From Gnomoniopsis sp. IMI 355080 (Eukaryota; Ascomycota; Sordariomycetes; Diaporthales; Gnomoniaceae), in NCBI GenBank assembly GCA_027946555.1, contig JAPEVC010000062.1, positions 62,001 to 126,000 of the forward strand: 64,000 nt of DNA, written 5' to 3'. The notes under the pieces are model-generated. The model saw nothing but the letters and a program-made list of their open reading frames with translations, did no database searches and was not told where the DNA came from. Position numbers and translations under genes: made by a program. This document shows positions 54,894 through 64,000 of this stretch, piece after piece. The first letter of the stretch is position 1. The number at the start of each line of letters is the position of its first letter.

Positions 54894-56701
54894 TGATTGT
54901 ACGCGAGCTCGGCATGGTCGGTCTTGCGCCTATAGTTTGGAGGCCTCACCCTCCACTGAGGTCCTTTGACTATTATGTTGGTGTGTGTGGCTCGCTTACG
55001 CCCCCACAAGCTGAGCTGAACAGACTACGGAGATGATGAAACGATTCAGGGCTACCAATGAGCATACTCACATGGCATTGGGGTTTCCAGGCTGTCTGCA
55101 ATGCGAGGGAACGTGTATTGTACTACGGCAAAAAATGCATTAATGATTATAGGCGATTTAAGTAGTTAGATTAGATCGTCATGAATGATACCATTTCTTT
55201 TATTGGGGATTACCTTTGCCAATTGTATCTCATAATGTGTGATTACTTCCCTTGAGCATGCGTGTGCAATCATTTGGCAAGTTCTTGGGTAGTTGATCGA
55301 GTTGTTTCAATCATTTACTACGTACCTAAGTCACAGGTTGCGATGAGGCTGCTTTGTTGCGAATCTCTCTCGAGCCCACTGCAGCCGAAGATGACTCTGT
55401 TCCAGCACCACCGCAACGACCTTTTGCTGCGACTCGTGCACATCAAAGCCGACACTCATGTTTCCCCACGGCTACCACGAACAAATAATTATTTTCCATA
55501 ACGAGACTGGTCAATCTCTGCAAAGGCCGCCATTCGGGGGTAATATGCATTGACCCGACGGGCCCGGGCCGCGCCGTCCTGCGATGAGAGATCCGCGCAG
55601 TGACGAGGAAGAGGCTTCACTCAGTCAAGCGTGCGTGGCAGCTACACCCTATACCTGTATATGCTCCTTCCACAAACGTGGTGTTATTGGGCAAGGTTCT
55701 GAAAGAATTGATCTTGATACAAACGCTGCAAAGTACCCCTGTAATGGTTTTCCGTGGAAAGACAGTCTTGAAAAAGCATTTGTTGGCCTCGAAGCCATGG
55801 TGCGCACTTGGTCGGGGACCGAATATCACGGTGGAAGAGATGGCAAACACAGTGTGAAGCAAGCTGGACCCTGGTGAAGCCTCTAGAAATGGTGGTTGTA
55901 CTGTGTACTGTATCTTGGCAGCACTGTCAAATTCAGCAAGGTAACCGCGGGTGAGATAGATCGTAAGTGATGTTGGATGAGTGTAACTTTCAAGCAGATG
56001 AAAATCTGCTTGCATTCATCGACAACTTCAGAACTGGTGATTGCGGGCCATTTCCCGAATATCCACAAAGTGCTTTACTCAGAACCTTTATGCGATACAG
56101 ACCTGCCACGCGGCCTCTGCTGATCCAAGTATGTACTTACAGTACCTGCCTATTCTAGCCTACCCGAAAACTGGCAGAGGGATCATTGGATCATCTCTCA
56201 ATTCAGTCTGACTTGGAAGCAGCAGTTCAGAAGAGCAAATGATGGGACAAAACCTCACAGAATGAGTTAAAGTAACGGTGGTAATAAAGTTATCATATAC
56301 CCAAAATAGACCAAAGTTATCCACCGCCGAGGTCCACTGGTCCACTCTGGGCACTTAGTGGAAACAGCACTGCGGGCGTTAAGCTCCCGCATGCCCCATT
56401 CATCAAGCCCTAGCCCAGTTGTGGCGTTAGCGTCAGGTACCGGGACGATCTCGCCCCCCAGCAAGCCCCGTTAAATTGGCCACGTCTCAAGAGCCCTGAC
56501 CTAGAGAATCTCTTCGAGCCGTCGAGTCCACCCGTGACTTTCTATTCTAATCTTGTCACAGGCCAAACCCCTTTTTCACGGGCCTCCCAAGTTCAAAGTT
56601 GCCTCGAAGCATCCTCTCTTGCTTATATAATGCAACTTTCGTAGAGTCTTTCATTTTTACTTCCACCTACCAGCTGTATTCGGCATACAATTCTACTGAC
56701 T
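54894..56701. other. Intergenic region upstream of PDI
   Basis: 1.8 kb without a supported gene. The right end carries a TATA box (56624-56630) serving the disulfide isomerase gene. The left end is the 3' flank of the coiled-coil gene. Confidence 0.5.
56624..56630 (+). promoter_or_regulatory. TATA box of the PDI gene
   Basis: TATATAA located 72 bases upstream of the PDI ATG, preceded by CTCTTGCT. Position and sequence fit a strong TATA promoter. Confidence 0.6.
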
Positions 56702-58514
56702 ATGAGACTCTTGACGAGACTTGCGCTCGGGTTACTCGGGCTTGCTGCTGGCGTGGCGGCTCAAGATGAGGCCGCTATCGAGCTCGACAGGGCTGGTTTC
56801 TCAAAATTCATCGAAACCAATAGTGTAGTGATGGTCGATTGTGAGTATTTCTGATCCATGGTTTGTCTTCTCGACAACTGGTTTGAACGAGGACTAATAC
56901 TGTCAACAGATTATGCAGTATGTTCCATACACCCCATGCCCAAGGCCCTTATCACAACATGGTGAAAGGGGGGTCGATCCCATAGATGAGCTACCCATTG
57001 CTAATTCTTATCAGCCATGGTGTGGACACTGCATCAAGTTCGCTCCCAAGTACGAAGCCGCAGCCAAGCAGCTCAAGGAGATGCGAGTGGATGTCAAGCT
57101 GGCCAAAGTCGACTGCACTAGACAGGCCAGGTTATGTCAAGACCATGGCATCAGGGCTTACCCAACTATGAAGATTTTCAAGAACAATCAAGAGCTCTAT
57201 CATGACTATGATGGCCCACGGCGGGTTTCAGCGTGAGTACAACGGTTCCTTGGCACACGCACATCAATTGGCTAACACGTGATCAGGATTGTCGACTTCA
57301 TGTCCAAGCAGCTCCTTCCCACTATCTCTGGCCTTCGGAACAAACAACAGCATGATCAATTTCTCTCCAAGGAAAAGGCTGAAGTGGTCCTTGTTGGATA
57401 TTTTGACAGCAACGATGATAAAACTCGCGAAGTACTTACTGCTGCAGCCGAGAAGCTTCACGAGGATTTCCCCATGGGCATGAGCACTGATTCCGCCACG
57501 GCGCAAGCGGCAGGCGTCTCTCTTCCCTCCCTTGTGCTGTACAAGCCCGATGGAGAGGGCAAGGTGGTCTTCGACAAGGATTGGGACGTTGAAGCCATCA
57601 AAAACTTTGCCAAGACTGGTTTCCAACCTCTGATTGGAGAGACAGGCTCCGAGACGTGGCGGAAGTACGTTTCTGGCTCCGATGGCCCTACCGTTTTCAT
57701 CTTTCACAAGACCGATGAGGACCGCAAAAACTTGAAGAACCTCCTACGTCCCGTTGCAAAGAACCATGCCGGTGCCGTCCAGTTCACAACCGCCGAGATC
57801 CCCGACTTTGAGGGTTTCGCCAACTATCTTCATGTCCGCACTGACTCCGCCGACGCGTACCCGGCCCTGGCCATCTTTGATGGCGCCAAGAAGAAGAAGT
57901 ACCCCTTCGACAAGAGCAAAGGTGCCCTCACGGAGACGAACGTGGACGCGTTCATAAGGAGCTTCCGAGCCGGCACTCTCGAGCCAACCATCACATCCGA
58001 GCCCATTCCAACAGCCTACACCGGCCCTGTGAGCGTGGTGGTCGCCAAGTCGTACGAGGAGATTGTATTGGACAGCAACAAGGATGTGCTCCTCTATTTC
58101 CACCGCGAGGACTGCCCTTACTGCAATGCGATGAACCCCGTGTACGAGACCCTCGCGGGTATGTACAGCGGCCCCGACCGAGCAGACAGGATTACCATTT
58201 CGAAGATCAACATCATGAAGAACGACTTGTTTGAGGATATTCCTTATGTGCCTTTCATCAAGCTGTACAAGGCCGGAGACAAGAGCAATCCGGTCATATA
58301 CTCAGGCGATAGGTCGGTAAAGGATCTCGTTGGTTTCGTGAAGGAGCAAGGCACGCACAAGGTGGACGCACTGCACGAGCATGCGACGTCGGAAGATGCG
58401 GTTCATGGTGATGCCGCAACTGGTGGAGAGCAGAAGCCGATCATGATGGAGCTTTTGCACGAGCAGCCGCTGCAGGGGCGGACGAACCTGAAGCCTCTTC
58501 ATGATGAGCTTTAG
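56702..58514 (+). CDS. PDI1: Protein disulfide isomerase, ER lumen, HDEL-retained
   Basis: Oxidises, reduces and shuffles disulfides in secretory proteins. Exons 56702-56840, 56910-56917, 57015-57232 and 57287-58514 give 530 residues. A signal peptide (1-20) is followed by the thioredoxin domain a with the active site PWCGHC (Cys52, Cys55). The non-catalytic b and b' domains follow (about 125-350). The a' domain carries Cys398-Pro-Tyr-Cys401 in HREDCPYCNAMNP instead of the usual WCGHC. The C-terminus is HDEL (527-530). Exon 2 is an eight-base microexon (ATTATGCA) that supplies the residues just before PWCGHC; without it the frame fails. The gene has a TATA box and is likely induced by ER stress, as in other fungi. 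It is the probable foldase for the secreted enzymes nearby. Confidence 0.95.
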
Positions 58515-59114
58515 GCTTGAAGGTCGCTTAGACTATGCATGTCATTTGGTTTCGTTATCCAGGAATGGCGTTCTGAGGACTGGGTGGATTTGATTCGCAT
58601 CTGTATTATAGGTATATCATAAAGGTTGTCATGCCTCGTTTTTTGCATCTCTTATCTTGATTTGCTATATGGTGCTCAAGTGCGTCTAGCATCTGCCCAG
58701 GTATGAAGCCAAGCAGGAACCCCTCGCTGGCGACCCCGCCCATTGCTGTCAACACGCACAACGAACTTTGTGCAAGACCGCAGCAGCAGCAAGTGAACCC
58801 GCAAGGGCGACGAGAAACCTCACGATTCTCAAGCGTCCCAAAACTCACAACGACGTAGAAACTCTTTGCAAAAATGAAAGGCCCTTGGGAATATCGATGG
58901 AGCTTCTGGCAGACTACTCCAAAAGTTTTAAAAAGAAGGCCAAAGGCCCGTCGTGTGCCAGGCTCGAACGAGGGCGTCCCCCCGAACTAACCAGCGCCAT
59001 CCCCTAACCGCCCGCTCACACTGTTCCCAGGGGCCACAGGTCATTGTTTTTTAGTCAGTCTGGCGCCAGAACCAACTACGCTACTGTGGATGCTTGGCAC
59101 CTTGTTACAACTGA
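58515..59114. other. Intergenic region between PDI and the glycosidase remnant
   Basis: Holds the PDI 3' UTR and the point where the upstream part of the glycosidase gene is missing. A GC-rich patch at about 58940-59040 has a TTCGA box and a T run on the minus strand but does not fold as a tRNA. No gene is seen. Confidence 0.5.
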
Positions 59115-59555
59115 TATATAAAGACTGACTTCGTGGCAGTTGCATCTGCGAATAGGAGCTACTTCGCCGGCGAGTTCGATTGGGTCGGCTCAAGTGATGG
59201 TGGTGTCACAACAGATGGTGATAGTCTGACCGAATGGTTCTCTATTCTCGAAAAGAGCCCCGTAGCTGGCGGTGATGCTTTTTGGAGTCTGTTCGGACAC
59301 AACCTTCCAGATTGCAATGTGAGTGAGGTTCGCCCGCATCTGCATCGGGATATATACTGACCATAATGTCTCCTCAAGAACTTTGTGAATCACTCGGATG
59401 GTTATACATTGCAGTACAACAACCCACAAAACTCACCATATATAACAAGCCGGATTCAGCTTATCCGCCAACATTTCACGGAAATGAGCAAAGGGCTTGA
59501 TATAGGTTCCAATGCTTCGCTTCCTGTAGTGCCCTGTCCCGCTTCGCCAACATAA
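59115..59555 (+). pseudogene. 3' remnant of a GH5-type (mannanase-like) glycosidase
   Basis: Two exon-like blocks (59115-59318 and 59379-59555) with a GTGAGT...CCTCAAG intron read as the C-terminal part of a fungal GH5 enzyme. Features: VASANRSYFAGEFDW with the expected nucleophile Glu in GEF; a GDSLTEWF helix; FWSLFGHNLPDC; then NHSDGYTLQYNNP; the helix RIQLIRQHF; and a normal stop. Immediately upstream the frame hits TGA (59112-59114). No N-terminal domain, NEP acid/base motif or signal peptide can be found in the 600 bases up to PDI. About two thirds of the protein is therefore missing. The remaining frame is intact, which suggests recent truncation. Assignment to GH5_7 mannanases is tentative. 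Confidence 0.68.
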
Positions 59556-59591
59556 GAATCGCTGTCTTATGAAAAGAACAGATAGCTACAA

Positions 59592-60470
59592 TCAAATTAA
59601 TTCCCTCTGCTCCGCGCCACAGCCAACTGTTTTTGGTTCCCACACCATAGGCCACAGATACGTTCTCTCCTCCTCTCCCTCCACCTGCGCCGTCACCATA
59701 CCCAACTCCCGAAACCCAAAACGCGGATAGACATTCCTCGCCATCGGGGCCGCCGACAGAGTTACAACGAGCCCGTCCCTCGCTGCGCGTTCTTGACCCC
59801 ATTGACACAGCGCGCGGGCCAGCCCACGGTAGGTGTACCGTGGGTGCGTTCCCAGTGCCTGGAGATGAATCTGTAGAATCTTGCTATCAATTTCCGATAT
59901 CGATAAGAATAATCAATTCTGCAAAGCAAGTAGGGGGGCTTCTAACCTGGTCCGCCCCGTAGAGAGGGTCGAGGAACTTCTCATGTGCCTCGTCCGCCGC
60001 GCGCGAGTGTTCAGCCACCCTCGCCGGATCAGCGTCACGCCGGGCCGCGGCGCCCGCGGCGAGTAGTATGGCAGTGACTGTCTTTCCATGAGTCCCAACA
60101 TCAGGTGCTCGCGGAAATACTGAAGAGAAAATACTAACGTACCCGAGAGAGGCTCATACGCCGCGCCGTGCTTCCTTCGATTCACATACGCCACATCCCA
60201 GGCTGCATAGGCGCCTACCTGCCAGGTGCCAGTAGCCGCATCGAACAACTCGGCCACCATAACCACCCAGTCTTCAAACGCGGGTGCAATCCACGTCTCG
60301 ATAAGCAGACGAAATAGTCGCCTGTGCTCGTCTGGGTACTGTTCGCGGTACTGGAATCGATAGTCCCACCAATCACGATCTGCGGGCATCGCCGCTATGA
60401 GAACGTCCGTCACAGCGTCGACGTCGCATGGCTCCGCCTGGCGAATGCGGGTCTCCTCTTTCTTGGTCAT
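59592..60470 (-). CDS. GNAT-family N-acetyltransferase
   Basis: Transfers an acetyl group from acetyl-CoA to an unknown amine. Three exons (60470-60143, 60077-59947, 59879-59592) give 248 residues. The N-terminus has the usual beta1-alpha1 start (TRIRQAEPCDVDAVTDVL). A long insertion with DWVVMVAEL...AAWDV is typical of fungal GNATs. After the variable middle (ADPARVAEHSRAADEAHEKF) come HPRYTYRGLARAL, the acetyl-CoA pyrophosphate loop, and then APMARNVYPRFGFRELG, the last conserved motif. Reading through intron 1 would give a false 185-residue protein; the GTACGT donor and the acceptor at 60078 restore the conserved frame. It ends 36 bases from the convergent glycosidase remnant. Substrate unknown. 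Confidence 0.85.
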
Positions 60471-61277
60471 GGTGCTGGAACGGCTATGGAGGTCTGTGAC
60501 TGGAAATTGGTTCCAAGTTTTGCGTTAGATCACGAATAGATTTTGTGGTTCCCTCACAGCACAACCTTTGAAATAATCATATGCCCCAAGCAGTCTGTTG
60601 TCATTACTACATTGAAACAGCATATCTTGAAGGCAAATGGGTCGGCGCGGCGTGAGTCACCCGACGGGCTCGGAGGGAGTTTCTCAAAGGGGGTTATATG
60701 GCACAGGGGAGTGCGTACATTTGCCATTTGTCAGCCAAAATGGTAGACATTTGTCAGATAAAGTACTCGAATACGTACAACGAGGGGCGTACCGATGGAA
60801 AAGAATGAGTACCAAAGCCTCGTTATCACAAGTCCTGAATGAGCAGGTTCCCGCTCAGGATCACGGATGCGATCAGCCATTGAGATCCATCGAGGCCCCT
60901 TAGTCGGCAATAACATAGCAATGCGAGTCGCAAGGGCCGAAGCAGATATTTCTTTTGGCGGCGACTAATCTGCGAGGACACAAGGGCCATCGATTGGTAG
61001 TATCGGTGTAGAGCGTCGGGACAAATGTGCTACAAGAGCTGGGTTGAATTGGCTTTGTTGACCAATACTGGCTAGCATTGAATTGTGAGGGCTGGGGTAG
61101 GAAGCTAATTCCGTTAGAATGCATAGCTAGGCTTCACCCCTCCGTCCTGAGTCTTGAATGCCGTCTTCAAATTTTTGATAGACGAGCAAGACTGGTGATA
61201 CTCCCACAGTTCGCCGACCGCCGCAAATCATCCAATCACCCCCCGACTGGTCCCGAGACGCATCCGTCGCAGACCAC
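60471..61277. other. Intergenic region CysRS/GNAT
   Basis: Upstream region of the acetyltransferase and 3' flank of CysRS, both on the minus strand. No other gene, repeat or RNA is seen. Confidence 0.5.
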
Positions 61278-63952
61278 CTAGGCCGCAGCGCCCTGTCTCT
61301 TGAGCCAATCCTCATGGAGCTTCTTCTGTTTCGCCCAGTCCTTCTGTAGCTTTTTCTGCTTGCTCTTGGTAACGTCTTCTCCCTTCGCATCCTTGGTAGG
61401 CATGCCATTGTCATCCCATGCCGAGTACTCTGCCGTCTTGAACATCTCGGTGTGAGGAATCTTGGCCTTCTCGTCCTGTTGGCGTTTCTTCTCCGCCTCC
61501 TCGGCCTGTGCTTTGGCCTTAGCAGCCAATTTCTCCGCAGCAGCTTGCTCGCGCGACTGTCTTGCCTGCTTGATCTGCTTGTCGATAGGCCGCACTAAAG
61601 CGGGTTGACTGTCGCGATCCTCAAGATAGATATCCAAGTCCCAGAGGTGAGAATCCCTGAGTTGATCACAAAGAGCGAGAATATCCTTTGCAGGCGCCTT
61701 CTCGTTAGCCAGCTTCTTGACGTCAGTTTGGAATTGCGTGAAGACGTGTTCGTATCTTCGAGCAGCTTCATCAGAGGCTGGCGTAGCAGGCTTGATTTTG
61801 TCCGCAATTTGTAGTAGCTCAGCGTGGTCCAGAGCACCCGAACGGCTCTTATCTCTAACTTCATCTCTCAGTTGAGCGGCCGGGTAGATAAATGGCTGCG
61901 CGTATGAAGGAATCTCGGCGCCTGACCAAGCGAGTCGGGATGTATCTTTCAAGTCGCCCTCCTTGTCGAGTCCCAATATTGTCAGAATTCTTGTGATCCA
62001 TCGCGAGAGTTTCAAGGTTGCGTCATCAGGTACATCCTCAAGCGTGTTGAAAGTTGTTATCAGATCGGAAATAGCGTCCATGGCGTCTCGCGTCTTGAAG
62101 GAGTCGCGGAAGGCCGTGTCGACGTCTTTTACGGCTTTGTCCAGGGCAGTCTGGACCTGATCCCTGGCATGCGCTGCCTTCTCATCGGCAGCCTGGGTCT
62201 GTTCGTTTTGGGAACGTCGTGCAGCGTCGATGCTCTTGTAGAAGAAGTTGTTGATTTTTTCCTCCAGCGATGCAGTACGAGTAGCAACATCACCACCCGA
62301 GATGTCAATACCGGTGTCCCATCCGCCAAGCAAAAAAGCGATGCGAAGACTGCGATATGTCCACGTTCCTTTTGCCAAGGCTTCTCTGATAGTTTGGAAG
62401 TTCTTCAGGGACTTGCTCATCTTCGAGCCTGCAATTCCCAGATGACCCATATGAACGAAATAGTTCACCCACTGCTCTTTACTGCCATAGTGGGCCTCCG
62501 ACTGAGCCAGTTCATTGTCATGATGCGGAAACCGCAGATCAATACCTCTGTTGTTGTCAGATACCAGCTCGCAAAAGCCAAGATCAAGAGACTGTGAGAC
62601 GTGCTCGAAGAAAGACTTGATTTCCGTTGAAAAAGTAAAAAAAATTCAAAAAAAATTCACGACTTACCCAGAATGCAGATCCAATTTTTGGCCCAATATG
62701 TCCGATGCCATGACCGAGCACTCGATATCTGCAATTGTTAGAACACTTCACAGTTGGAGGTATTCATCCTGGTCTGATCGAAATGAATCCTGTAGAACAA
62801 AGGAGCTACTTACGCCAGCCAGGTCGCCCCTCGCCCCATGGACTTGGCCACGAAGGCTCACCAGCTTTGCTTGCCTTCCACAATGCGAAATCCGCATCAC
62901 TGCGTTTTGAAGTGGTCTTGTTTGTGAGAGCACCTTCTCCGTCTTCTTGGAGGGCCTGATCATTCCGACTCGAAGGCGCAAGGCGAGCGTAAGGGCTGCA
63001 AGAGTTCAGCAAGTCTCCTGTTACCACCACTTTCTCGATGATCTGAAGGGGAAACCTACTGGCCAGCTTGCTCGAAAGCGTTTATGTCGAAATATACTGA
63101 TCCGTCTGGTGTCCCATATGCGAAGCCGTTGGACATGATAGTCTCAATGTAAGTCACGATCTGAGGCACGTATTCGGTGACCCGTGTCAGGGTGTCTGGT
63201 GCAAGAACATTGAGGGCGCGCATATCCTCAAAAAATCGATCCTCAAATTTTTGGGTCAGATTCGTGAAAATGGTGTGATCCCGAGCGTCGACTGAGGAGC
63301 CATGAAGCGAATCCAGGTATGGGAGCAGCACATCCTCGGCGTTCTCGTACCGCGGCTGCAAGGTGGTGGTAGCCTTCTGGGCGCTTTCCATGTGCATCTT
63401 GAGCTTCGCCTCCTTGTCGCCGGGGGTCTCGTTGTCTCCAGCCAAGGCCTTGCCCTCCAGCACTCTTCCGTACGCTGCTTTCTTCGCTTTCTCAAAGTCT
63501 TCTGGTGCCGTGTCCTCAGGTATTAAGGGCAGGTTCTTCTTGATATAAGCTTTAAGCGCAGCACTGACGGTGGATGTAACATCGCCATCGACCGTGGGGT
63601 GCTCCTTTCGGTACTTGGCCAAGAGGTATTGCTGTCGACCACGCAAAATAATCTTGTCATCAACGTCGGTGATGTTCATGACGAACTTGACGTCAAAGTT
63701 GAAGTAGTGCATCATAATGCGCCTGAGTATGTCGGTTGACACATAGTTCCTCCCGTGGCCAAGATGAGCGTCATCGTATACAGTGGGCCCGCAAGTGTAC
63801 CATTTGACTGTCTTTCCCTCGGGGTCTATTGGGACGAACTTGTTCTTCTCCTTGGTCAATGAATTGTACACAGCTAGGTCGGGTATTTTCGATGGGTCGG
63901 CAAGGGGCTGAGGGGCAACCCAAGAGGGCTGCGGTCGATTTGTTGAAGACAT
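61278..63952 (-). CDS. CRS1: Cysteinyl-tRNA synthetase
   Basis: Class I synthetase that charges tRNA-Cys. Four exons (63952-63060, 62995-62814, 62728-62668, 62547-61278) give 801 residues. Seen: WYTCGPTVYDDAHLGHGRNY with the zinc ligand Cys54 and the HIGH-type motif HLGH (63-66); ITDVDDKI; a large helical insertion (about 115-260); GWHIECSVMA and HSGGIDLRFPHHDNE (zinc ligands, rebuilt across introns); and KMSKS (421-425). The C-terminal extension is Lys/Glu/Ala-rich (about 680-801), as in eukaryotic cytosolic enzymes. The N-terminus shows no mitochondrial signal. Intron 3 has two GAATTTTTTTT repeats just after the donor. Family, motifs and length agree fully. Confidence 0.96.
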
Positions 63953-64000
63953 CGTGGCCGCACAAGTCAGCTTGGTTTTCCCCAGAAAGGCGCAGAAGGA

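Noticed and set aside
58940..59040. tRNA-like patch on the minus strand (GTTCGAGCC box, CACAC end, T run downstream)
   Set aside because: The T-stem halves beside the box (CCTCG and CTGGC) do not pair and no A box stands at the right distance. It is not a tRNA.
59913..60470. 185-residue unspliced reading of the acetyltransferase
   Set aside because: It reads through intron 1 and loses the conserved GNAT motifs. The three-exon model recovers them in one frame.

Overview
The window is nuclear DNA of a filamentous ascomycete (Pezizomycotina). Most genes are broken by short introns (about 50-170 bases) with GTRNGT donors and CTAAY or CTGAY branch-like sites. The encoded set is typical of these fungi: a Neurospora-like glucoamylase, a CE5 esterase, a GH128 glucanase-like protein and a Mug190-type SMP/C2 protein. 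A Sordariomycete is the likeliest placement, but the sequence does not prove it. Gene models were built by hand from reading frames, splice signals and family motifs, so exact splice sites are predictions.

Layout. 1-6.8 kb: ALG11 (+), TRM2 (-), gamma-glutamyltransferase (+). 7.3-9.9 kb: a single-pass membrane protein (-) and a small membrane-protein gene broken by an in-frame stop (-). 10.7-14.8 kb: Mug190-like lipid-transfer/C2 protein (+), then a small membrane protein (15.5 kb). 16.4-19.0 kb: a CpG-poor, AT-rich block with three short orphan genes. 19.9-21.9 kb: SNU66/SART1 splicing factor (-). 24.9-30.7 kb: secreted glucoamylase (+) facing a GH128 cell-wall glucanase-like gene (-). 30.7-37.2 kb: 6.5 kb in which I can support no gene. 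37.2-39.6 kb: a small secreted protein and a CE5 cutinase/acetylxylan esterase (both +). 39.8-45.2 kb: a dense housekeeping block with MAK10 (-), ATP15 (-) and TMA46 (+); the last two share a 407-base promoter. 48.4-54.9 kb: two coiled-coil proteins on either side of a short-chain dehydrogenase (all +). 56.7-58.5 kb: protein disulfide isomerase (+). 59.1-59.6 kb: the 3' stump of a GH5-type glycosidase (+). 59.6-64 kb: GNAT acetyltransferase and cysteinyl-tRNA synthetase (both -).

How the genes relate. There is no obvious biosynthetic cluster. Two themes recur. One is secretory-pathway work: ALG11 builds the N-glycan precursor, PDI folds disulfide-bonded proteins, and glucoamylase, GH128, the CE5 esterase and the small secreted protein are likely clients. 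The other is translation: TRM2, CysRS, TMA46 and the NatC subunit MAK10. I found no intact transposon, tRNA, rRNA or CRISPR array. The most interesting non-coding signals are five CCGTTT copies in the ATP15/TMA46 promoter, four copies of the palindrome TACCTAGGTA spread over intergenic DNA, and the CpG-depleted block at 16.7-18.7 kb.
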